DNA from: Dickeya aquatica
Lineage (GTDB): Bacteria; Pseudomonadota; Gammaproteobacteria; Enterobacterales; Enterobacteriaceae
Assembly: GCF_900095885.1 (NCBI RefSeq)
Contig: NZ_LT615367.1
Span: 1,550,001-1,614,000 of the forward strand
Direction: 5' to 3'
Length of the DNA: 64,000 bases
Below the pieces are notes generated by a model. It saw nothing but the letters and a program-made list of their open reading frames with translations. It had not been told where the DNA came from and did no database searches. Below, in pieces: positions 44,789 through 51,820 of the stretch (its first letter is position 1; every line of letters begins with the position of its first letter). The position numbers and the translations under genes are program-made.

Positions 44789-46201
44789 CTATTGCACCGT
44801 GCGATTACGGCCTTCACGCTTGGCGGTATAGAGATTTTTATCCGCCAGCGGGAATAGCTGATGCACGGTTTCCACCAGCGGCTGACCCGGTGACGGGGCG
44901 TGGGCGATGCCGATGCTGACCGTGACGGGCACCGCCTGGTGGTAGAACAAAAATGTCGTCTGCTGGATGTGTTGTCGCAGCCTGTCGGCCAGTTGATAAA
45001 ATGCACCGGGCGAGTAGTCAAAACACACCACCACAAACTCCTCACCGCCGATGCGGCTGACCAGCCCTTGCTCGGCAACCGTTTGCTTAATGACGCCTGC
45101 AACCTGACGCAAAATTTCATCGCCGCATTCATGACCGAAGTTGTCGTTGATACGCTTAAAGTAATCAATATCAATCAGCATGATATTCACCGTATGCTGC
45201 GAAGCTGTCGCACGGTGCCCGTGGGCGGTGAGCGCCTCAGTAAACCCGTAGCGTGACAGTGTTTTGGTGAGAAAGTCGTGGCTGGCTTGTTGCAGCAAGC
45301 GGGCATTTAACTGACGGATGGTACGGGCGTTGGTGGCCATCATCAACGGGCTGAAGATAGTCGCCGCAATACCGATACGCATAATCGTAATGTGGTGCAT
45401 GAAGTACGGGTCTTGCGCGCTATAGATAGCGTGCATGTGTTCGGCGCAGAGGATAAGTTCCGTCGCGCCGGTGCACAGTGTGATAAGTCGGATAAGCCAC
45501 AGCGGGTAAACGATGGCACACCAGGTTAACGCCGGCAGGGGAAAGGCCAGAATGGCGACCGGGCCAAACAGCGGCGCGACACACACCGATAAGATAAGCA
45601 TCAATAGCGGCAATGTATCAAGCCACTGCACGGTGGGTATCTTCAGTGCAATACGGCTTTGCAGCGTAAACAGCAAAGGTAAAAACAGGACTGAGGTATA
45701 GAACTGATCGCTAAACCAGTCGAGAAAATAACCACGAAATAACGGCTGTGAAAAATTCGGCCACGGCTGTTGCGCCAGCGCACCGGCGACACCGCAGGCG
45801 ATAGCGGCCAGCATACAAGACACAAACACATACAGTGAACTGGTCATATCCGTTTCACGGCGGGAGGTAAAGCTCGGCCAGTTAAGTAACTGATTAAGAA
45901 CAAAAATAAAAATAATATTGGCCGAGTTTATGGTAAAGGCATTCACCCCCCAGCCATAAAACAGCGCATCTTGTAGCACCATTGCGGCATAGGAAACGCC
46001 ATAAAACCAGGGCGTGTTAAGATATCGGCAACGGTAGAACAGTACCGCAATAATGATGTTCACCGGCCAGAATACCGAAAGATCAAGGTTGGAGATTCTG
46101 GCGTGCGCACCAATATTACAGCCTGCCAGCGTCATCATGAACACATTGAGGCTGTTCAGGCTGGTTCTGCCGCGTTTAAATAGCTCCAAATTCAGATACA
46201 T
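44789..46201 (-). CDS. Membrane diguanylate cyclase with MASE1-like sensor
   Basis: A 470-residue protein. The first 290 residues form about eight hydrophobic helices in a MASE1-like sensory domain. A GGDEF domain follows, with IMLIDIDYFKRINDNFGHECGDE and the active site GGEEF at 385-389. It should make c-di-GMP, which affects motility, biofilm and virulence. The inhibitory I-site (RxxD, expected at 376-379) reads AEQG, so product inhibition is probably absent. The gene is transcribed alone leftward; a CCATGCGCGCATGG palindrome lies 40 bases upstream. Confidence 0.88.
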   Translation of the reverse strand: MYLNLELFKRGRTSLNSLNVFMMTLAGCNIGAHARISNLDLSVFWPVNIIIAVLFYRCRYLNTPWFYGVSYAAMVLQDALFYGWGVNAFTINSANIIFIFVLNQLLNWPSFTSRRETDMTSSLYVFVSCMLAAIACGVAGALAQQPWPNFSQPLFRGYFLDWFSDQFYTSVLFLPLLFTLQSRIALKIPTVQWLDTLPLLMLILSVCVAPLFGPVAILAFPLPALTWCAIVYPLWLIRLITLCTGATELILCAEHMHAIYSAQDPYFMHHITIMRIGIAATIFSPLMMATNARTIRQLNARLLQQASHDFLTKTLSRYGFTEALTAHGHRATASQHTVNIMLIDIDYFKRINDNFGHECGDEILRQVAGVIKQTVAEQGLVSRIGGEEFVVVCFDYSPGAFYQLADRLRQHIQQTTFLFYHQAVPVTVSIGIAHAPSPGQPLVETVHQLFPLADKNLYTAKREGRNRTVQ

Positions 46202-46241
46202 GCCATCAGTCCGCTTTTGCTACCTGTAGGAATGCCGACAT

Positions 46242-46255
46242 CCATGCGCGCATGG
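46242..46255. promoter_or_regulatory. Palindrome upstream of the diguanylate cyclase gene
   Basis: CCATGCGCGCATGG is a perfect 14-bp palindrome 41-54 bases before the cyclase start codon on its coding strand, a usual operator position. The regulator is unknown. Confidence 0.35.
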
Positions 46256-46499
46256 CATCATGGGCGGGTTAGCCTGACGTATGTCACGGCCTTGGGTCAT
46301 TTCATGTCATTCAGGTCATGGCACCGTCATTTCCCGTGATGGCTGCCGCCTGTGTTCAATCGCAGAGTTGGCGACATCAATGCCCCGCCCATCATACCTG
46401 TAAATAACCGAAAAGAATGAAAAAAGCCTGTTCAAAGCTGTTTCGTTTTTATTCTGTTGCTAACAAATTATTACCGTGATGTGTAATTGATAAGAAAAT

Positions 46500-46520
46500 G
46501 GGCGTGTGGAGGGCACGCCC
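46500..46520 (-). terminator. Intrinsic terminator of the tonB-exbBD-permease transcript
   Basis: On the minus strand GGGCGTGCC-CTC-CACACGCCC forms a stem and is followed by ATTTTCTTATC. It lies 22 bases after the permease stop, which marks the end of the four-gene leftward unit. Confidence 0.75.
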
Positions 46521-46542
46521 TGAGAGAGGCTGTGACAGGGGC

Positions 46543-48105
46543 CTAACGTAAGCGCCAGCGGTTGAGGTGTTGTTCTGCCCGCGCCATGAGGTGATAAAAC
46601 AGCGTGCTGACCAGGGCTATCAGCATCACTCCGGCAATCACCCGTTCTGACTGAAACAGTTGCTGTGCGCGGATCATCTGGCTGCCGAGCCCGTCACCGG
46701 AAGCGATGAAGTAATCCGCACCGATAGCACCCACCCAGGCGTGCATCAATGACAAGCGCAGGCCGGCAAACAGCGCAGGCAACATGGCAGGCAGCGTCAG
46801 ATAGCGCTGGCGCTGCCAAAAGCCTAGTTGCAATACCCGCGCGGTTTCCTCGAGGGCGACCGGTCTGGCGCGCATGCCCTGCTGGCAGGCCAGCAGTAGC
46901 GGGAAGAATGCTGACAGTGTGATAAACGCGATACAAGCACGTTCAGACAGCCCAAACCAGGCGGTTAACAGCGGCAGCCAGGCAAACAGCGCCACGCCGC
47001 GCAGCGCGCTGAGTAGCGGCGTCAGTAATCTATCGGCAACGGTGTAGCGCCCCAGCACGCAACCGAGCAGGCAACCGGCGCTTGCCCCCAGCATAAAGCC
47101 CGCCAGCGTGCGCGTCAGGCTGGTCGCCAGTGCCGCTTCCCAGCCATTTTCAGGGGTAAACAGGGCCGCCAGCACCGCGGTGGGCGCGGGCAGAAATGTG
47201 CTTTCATGTTGCGCTCCGGCCAGTTGCCACCACAGGCACAAAAAAGCGGGCAGTATCCAGCCGATGAATTTGGACGTGGCCGCGGAGGCGGTGTCGTGGC
47301 GTTGCCCGGGAGCCGGTGGTGGCCAGAAAATCCAGCGCTGTTCCAGTTTCCACAGCAGGTGTTCTCCGGCCACGCCAAACGCGCCAATCACCACAATACA
47401 CACCAGCACCATATCCAGCATGAAGAGCTGGCGGCTTTGCACCAGCAGATAACCCAGCCCTTCGCTGGAGGCCAGCAACTCCACCGCCATCAGCGAAACC
47501 CAGCCTTGTGAAAACGCCAGCCGCACACCGGTCATCACATGGGGCAGCATCACCGGCAGGGTCAACCGGCGTAGCCGCGTCCACCAGGGCAGTTGCAGCG
47601 TGCGGGCTATCTCATGCAGGGCGCGTGGCGTCTGCTGGATGCCACTGCAAACGCACAGTGTCATCGGTACGCTGACGGCTTTAATCAGCACCGTCAGCTT
47701 CAGTGCCTCACCAATACCGAGCGTGAGCATCAACAGTGGGATCCACGCCAGTGTCGGCGTCTGTGCCAGCACGTTAAACAGCGGCATGCCGGCTCGCTCC
47801 AGTGTCCGGCTCAGGCCAAACAGCATGCCAAGTACCATACCGAGCATGATGCCACCGAGTAACCCACAGCCCAGCCGCAGCAGGCTAATCCACAACTGCG
47901 CCGCCAGCTCTTGTGGCACAAAGGTGGCAGCGCTGTGCATTACGGTGAGCGGTGAGGGCAGCACCAGCGCAGACATCCAGCCGTAGTGGCTGGTCAGCGC
48001 CCAGAGTGTGGCCAGCAGCAAAGGCATCAACAGCGGCAAGGTGCGTACCATCAGTCCGGTTGAGGCCACCGGCCACGCCGCTGATTTAAAGCGTATTGAT
48101 TGCAT
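46543..48105 (-). CDS. Double-length ABC permease (two fused NitT/TauT-type domains)
   Basis: A 520-residue membrane protein made of two BPD_transp_1 permease domains in tandem. Each has its own EAA loop for ATPase contact: EIARTLQLPWWTRLRRLTLP near residue 163 and EETARVLQLGFWQRQRYLTLP near residue 417. The linker near residue 260 (EQRWIFWPPPAPGQRHD) joins them. Both halves resemble SsuC/TauC-type permeases for sulfonates, taurine or nitrate. It is the last gene of the tonB unit and probably works with the binding protein encoded divergently at 50674. No ATPase gene for it is present in the window apart from cbrD and metN, which belong elsewhere. Confidence 0.85.
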   Translation of the reverse strand: MQSIRFKSAAWPVASTGLMVRTLPLLMPLLLATLWALTSHYGWMSALVLPSPLTVMHSAATFVPQELAAQLWISLLRLGCGLLGGIMLGMVLGMLFGLSRTLERAGMPLFNVLAQTPTLAWIPLLMLTLGIGEALKLTVLIKAVSVPMTLCVCSGIQQTPRALHEIARTLQLPWWTRLRRLTLPVMLPHVMTGVRLAFSQGWVSLMAVELLASSEGLGYLLVQSRQLFMLDMVLVCIVVIGAFGVAGEHLLWKLEQRWIFWPPPAPGQRHDTASAATSKFIGWILPAFLCLWWQLAGAQHESTFLPAPTAVLAALFTPENGWEAALATSLTRTLAGFMLGASAGCLLGCVLGRYTVADRLLTPLLSALRGVALFAWLPLLTAWFGLSERACIAFITLSAFFPLLLACQQGMRARPVALEETARVLQLGFWQRQRYLTLPAMLPALFAGLRLSLMHAWVGAIGADYFIASGDGLGSQMIRAQQLFQSERVIAGVMLIALVSTLFYHLMARAEQHLNRWRLR

Positions 48106-48118
48106 GGCGTCCTTGCCG

Positions 48119-48526
48119 TTACTTATGGGTTAACAGCGACAAGCGGTGGACTCCCGCCTGTTCGAGGCTTGCCAGTAACCCCGCTACCTCGCTGTAGCGC
48201 ACCGCTTCATCGGCTTGCACCTGCACCGGCTGTTGCGCATTCGTGGCATTGAGCTGCACAAGGCGCTGTGCCAGTGCCTCGCGCGTAACCGGTTCCTTGT
48301 CGATGAAGATTTGCCGGGAGGCATCCAGGCTTATCACCAGCGGGCGCAGCGAATCAGCCGGTGCAACGGCGGCGGTTTTGGGCAGATGAATCGGGATGCT
48401 GTTCGTGAGCATCGGGGCGGTGACGATAAACACCACCAGCAGCACCAGCATCACATCCACCAGCGGCGTAATGTTCATTTCGCTCATGACGTCATCGTTA
48501 TCGTGGGAAGTAAAGGCCATCGTCAC
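48119..48526 (-). CDS. exbD: ExbD-family TonB energiser
   Basis: A 135-residue ExbD/TolR protein. It has a short cytoplasmic head (SEMNITPLVDVMLVLLVVFIVTA), where the Asp in PLVDVML is the conserved proton-path residue, one membrane helix, and a periplasmic domain (PLVISLDASRQIFIDKEPV). It overlaps exbB by 4 bases. It energises TonB together with ExbB. Housekeeping tonB/exbBD genes are expected elsewhere in such a genome, so this is probably a dedicated set. Confidence 0.93.
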   Translation of the reverse strand: MTMAFTSHDNDDVMSEMNITPLVDVMLVLLVVFIVTAPMLTNSIPIHLPKTAAVAPADSLRPLVISLDASRQIFIDKEPVTREALAQRLVQLNATNAQQPVQVQADEAVRYSEVAGLLASLEQAGVHRLSLLTHK

Positions 48527-49239
48527 ACCACCTCGCGAATCGCGGTCACCGGATAGGCGCTGGCGGGCGGTTCCGGGGCGAAAATCAGATTTTGCGCCAG
48601 GCTGTAGATATCGTGGGCAAAATCATCCATGTCAGCGACCTCTCGCTTGAGCTGACGCAAAAAATAGTTATAAATCAACACCGCAGGAACCGCCACGGCA
48701 ATCCCGATACCGGTGGCAATCAGGGCATTCCCTATCGGGCCTGCTACGGTATCAAGGCTGGCCGAGCCTGACTGACCGATGGTGTGCAGTGCCGCCATGA
48801 TGCCCCATACCGTGCCAAACAAGCCGATAAACGGCGAGGTGGTGCCGATACTGGCCAGCAGGGCGAGGCCGTTTTCCAGCGCGCGCCGTTCACGCTGAAT
48901 TTGCTGCTGGAGCGTGCGCTCCACCTGATCCTGCCACTGGGCGGCAGGGGCGATACGCTCCTTGAGTCGCCCCAGCACCACCTGGGTGGCGCGGGCCAGA
49001 TTCGCCAGCGCACCGGGGTGGGCGAGGTGAGGCAATGCCGTGTTCCCGGCATCAGAAGCCTGCTGGCTGAAATAGTCCTGTTGCCAGAAAAGCTGGCGAA
49101 ACTGCCGGTTATATCGGCGCAGGCGGCGATATTGCAGCAGCTTCAGCAAGCCGATAGACCAGCTTATTACGGAAAAAAACAGCAGTAACAGCATAACGCC
49201 CCCTTCCGGGGAGAGCAGCGAGATATGTTCGAAAGTCAT
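48523..49239 (-). CDS. exbB: ExbB-family TonB energiser
   Basis: A 238-residue MotA/TolQ/ExbB channel protein with three membrane helices. Landmarks are MLLLLFFSVISWSIGLLKLLQ, then LLASIGTTSPFIGLFGTVWGIM near residue 125 and GPIGNALIATGIGIAVAVPAVLIYNYF near residue 166. It forms the proton-driven pentamer around ExbD. It lies 8 bases downstream of tonB and overlaps exbD. Confidence 0.93.
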   Translation of the reverse strand: MTFEHISLLSPEGGVMLLLLFFSVISWSIGLLKLLQYRRLRRYNRQFRQLFWQQDYFSQQASDAGNTALPHLAHPGALANLARATQVVLGRLKERIAPAAQWQDQVERTLQQQIQRERRALENGLALLASIGTTSPFIGLFGTVWGIMAALHTIGQSGSASLDTVAGPIGNALIATGIGIAVAVPAVLIYNYFLRQLKREVADMDDFAHDIYSLAQNLIFAPEPPASAYPVTAIREVV

Positions 49240-49247
49240 AGCAGTCC

Positions 49248-50102
49248 TTATGAATTCAGGGTGAAATCGATGGGTACGACAACCCAGCCCGTTTCCGGTC
49301 TATCGCCCCGGCGTGCCGGAACAAATGACCAGTGCTGCACCGCCTGACGGGCGGCGTCATCAAGCGCCGGGTAGCCGCTGGAGCGCTGAAGCTCGATGGC
49401 TTGCACTTTGCCATCCGGGCGCACTTGTACATGAAGTAATACCGTGCCTTCCCAGCCGCGATTAATCGCCACATCCGGGTAAGCCGGTGCGGGGTTGCGC
49501 AAGTAACCGGCGCTGGCCGATGGCGGTGTGAGTGGAGCGCTGGGTGGCGCAGCACTCACCGGCGCACTGGCGGCGGCGAGAGGCGCAGCCGTAGTGGTTG
49601 CGGGGCTGTGAGCGGCTGGCTGGCGGTTGTCCGGTGCGGTTTTGCGCGGTTTGGGCGGTTTTGCCTGCCGCACAGGCGGCGGTGTTTGCGCCAGCGTATC
49701 CACCACCGGCGGTGTAACCGGCGTCACATCGGCAGGTTCAGGCGTTTCGGCCACGGCCGTGTCAACAGGCGGTGCTGGCGCGGCGGCAGGCGGCGTAACC
49801 GGCTGCGATTCTGCTTCGGCCGGGGCGCTGGCGGCAAATTCAATCACCACCGGTAGCGGGCGTGGCGGAGTGATGGGGTCAGGCGGCTGGCGCAACAGTA
49901 ATGCGCCTATCAGCGCACCATGCAGCGCTAACGCCACGGCCAGCATCAGGCCGGTGTCGATACGGCGTGCGCGCAGCGGGGCGGGCCAGCGTTCCGGCTG
50001 GGTGTCGAGGCGGTGCAGCGCGCGCTGTCGGCGCGGCACGTTGGCCGCGGGTGGCGTCGGCCAGTGTGGCCGGGCCTCGGCGGCGAGCAGGGAATGCGTC
50101 AT
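49248..50102 (-). CDS. tonB: TonB-family energy transducer
   Basis: A 284-residue TonB. It has a cytoplasmic basic head longer than usual (about 48 residues), a single membrane helix (TGLMLAVALALHGALIGALLL), a Pro/Ala-rich spacer of over 100 residues, and the C-terminal domain YLRNPAPAYPDVAINRGWEG followed by VLLHVQVRPDGKV and SSGYPALDDAA. ATG 50102 has GAGGAG about 10 bases upstream; the TTG at 50120 is part of that site. It is first in the order tonB-exbB-exbD-permease and divergent from the TonB-dependent receptor operon, which it presumably serves. Confidence 0.93.
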   Translation of the reverse strand: MTHSLLAAEARPHWPTPPAANVPRRQRALHRLDTQPERWPAPLRARRIDTGLMLAVALALHGALIGALLLRQPPDPITPPRPLPVVIEFAASAPAEAESQPVTPPAAAPAPPVDTAVAETPEPADVTPVTPPVVDTLAQTPPPVRQAKPPKPRKTAPDNRQPAAHSPATTTAAPLAAASAPVSAAPPSAPLTPPSASAGYLRNPAPAYPDVAINRGWEGTVLLHVQVRPDGKVQAIELQRSSGYPALDDAARQAVQHWSFVPARRGDRPETGWVVVPIDFTLNS

Positions 50103-50673
50103 GATGGTGTGACTCCTCAAATAAAACAGGGTCTGGCAGGTTGCATTACGCGTTACCTGTAAAAACAGATGGCCCGTAAAGGCCGTTGTTCGTGTTCATC
50201 GCGATAAAAAATGGCCACGTCAGCGGCGTAAAAATAATCATCCGGCCACCATCGATGAAAACGCGCCAGGGCGTAAACCCGAAGAAATAACCACCGGGAA
50301 AAAGAGTAAAAGTAATGCCGATTTTTAATCAGAATTAAATAGTGTCAATGCTTATATATGGATATTGATATGCGCACATTGACTATTTGCCATATATTTT
50401 CTTCAAGATGTTCTGAATTAAACGCCGGTATTGCACCGGAATTACCCTAATGGTGAATGCGCAAAGAAAGCTAATGCATCATCAGCATAGTTTTTTTGTG
50501 TTTACTGCATAGTGTGCCTGATGGCGATATTTCCTGTTTTAGCGATTTAATGGGAATGCAAAAAACATTTTTATATTAGTCAGGTGACTTACCAACCGTT
50601 AAATGTTTCCCGGGTAAAGCCCAAAACAAGTGGGCCATCATTTTTACGCAGGTTTGATGCCGGGGGAATATTG
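50103..50673. other. Divergent control region of the TonB-linked system
   Basis: 571 bases without a gene between the leftward tonB unit and the rightward binding-protein operon. The right half is AT-rich and should hold both promoters. I see no convincing Fur box and no clear operator palindrome. An open frame continues upstream of the binding-protein start to a GTG at 50584 but lacks a ribosome site. Confidence 0.5.
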
Positions 50674-51732
50674 ATGCAAGTAATAATGAGACAACGAAAA
50701 ACAGGGTTAACAGCCATAAAAAGAGGCTACTTGTCGGCTGTCAGCGTGATAATCGCCATATTGCTGATGGTGTTACTCGGGGGGCGAACGGTGCAGGCCG
50801 CCGGGGCGAGCGAGATTCGTATCGCCGTGTCGGATATCGGGGCAGGAAGCCAGCCCAGCGGCGGCGGGCTGATTGACTTGATTTATAGCCAAAAACGGCT
50901 GGAGCGGGAGTTTGGCCGCGATGGCATCAGCATTCGCTGGCTATTTATTAAGGGCGCGGGCCCGGTGATTAACGAAGGGTTCGCCAACCATCAGATAGAC
51001 ATGGCCTATTTGGGGGATTTAGCCAGCATCATCGGCCGTTCGCGTGGCCTGGATTCAACGGTTATCGGCGCGGCGGCGCGTGGAGTGAATCACTATCTGG
51101 CGGTGGCGCGCGGTTCGGCTATCCACCGTCTGGAAGACCTGAAAGGCAAGCGCGTGGCGCTGTTTCGCGGAACCGCGGCCGAGCTCTCTTTTGTCGCCGC
51201 ACTGCGTGCGCGTGGGCTCACGGAAGCCGACATGAAAATTATTAATCTCGATTTTACTGCCGCCAGCGCTGCACTGGCCGCCGGTCATATTGATGCCACC
51301 TGGGGCGGCAGTAATACGCTGGCGTTGCGCGATAAAGGGCTGGCGGATATCGCCATCTCAACGCGAGATTTACAAGGGGCCGGGCAATTGGCCGGGTTTA
51401 TTTTAATTGATGGTGCCTTCGCCCGGCAGAATCCGGATATTTTGGCCCGAATAATTAAAGTACAAAAAGAGGCCGCACAATGGGCCGGTCAGCCGGAAAA
51501 TCGGGATGAATATATTCAGCGGCTGGCGGCGCAGTCGGGGTATCCTGAAAAATTATTACGTGAAGATTTAGCAGACGCACCGCTCTCACACCTGTTATCT
51601 CCCGAGCTGGATTCTGGATTTGTCGCCACCATTAAAAATTCTGTCGCACTGGCTTATGAGTCGAAATTAATTCGCCAGCCATTTTCTGTTGATGACTGGT
51701 TCGATCACGCCTTCTTAAAACGTCAGCCTTAA
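50674..51732 (+). CDS. Periplasmic substrate-binding protein (SsuA/NitT-TauT type)
   Basis: A 352-residue exported binding protein of the aliphatic sulfonate/nitrate/taurine class. A basic N-terminus and hydrophobic stretch (LSAVSVIIAILLMVLLGG) end near VQAAGASE, a Sec signal. The mature part has FIKGAGPVINEGFANHQIDMAYLGD, LEDLKGKRVALFRGTAAELSF and GHIDATWGGSN, typical of the family. The start ATG 50674 has GGGGGA eight bases ahead. It is first in a + strand set with the TonB-dependent receptor. It probably delivers to the fused permease encoded divergently. The ligand is unknown; the fold alone does not prove a sulfonate. Confidence 0.83.
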   Translation: MQVIMRQRKTGLTAIKRGYLSAVSVIIAILLMVLLGGRTVQAAGASEIRIAVSDIGAGSQPSGGGLIDLIYSQKRLEREFGRDGISIRWLFIKGAGPVINEGFANHQIDMAYLGDLASIIGRSRGLDSTVIGAAARGVNHYLAVARGSAIHRLEDLKGKRVALFRGTAAELSFVAALRARGLTEADMKIINLDFTAASAALAAGHIDATWGGSNTLALRDKGLADIAISTRDLQGAGQLAGFILIDGAFARQNPDILARIIKVQKEAAQWAGQPENRDEYIQRLAAQSGYPEKLLREDLADAPLSHLLSPELDSGFVATIKNSVALAYESKLIRQPFSVDDWFDHAFLKRQP

Positions 51733-51820
51733 TTATCGGGCATCTGCTTTTATTGTTGGTTTTTATTTGTTGCCGTGTGCGCACGGCAATAGTACGGCTT
51801 TATTCCAAAACGGGGTGGAT

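Larger units (their letters stand above)
46202..46542. other. Intergenic region between diguanylate cyclase and ABC permease
   Basis: 341 bases without a gene. They hold the upstream control region of the leftward cyclase gene, including a 14-bp palindrome at 46242-46255 and several GTCAT repeats near 46290-46330, and at the far end the terminator of the permease transcript. Nothing else is recognisable. Confidence 0.5.

Noticed and set aside
50584..50673. Upstream GTG start for the SsuA-type binding protein
   Set aside because: It lacks a ribosome site and would add 30 residues before the signal peptide; ATG 50674 has GGGGGA at a good distance.
50103..50673. Fur box in the divergent tonB control region
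   Set aside because: AT-rich text is present but no stretch close to the 19-bp Fur consensus could be found by eye.
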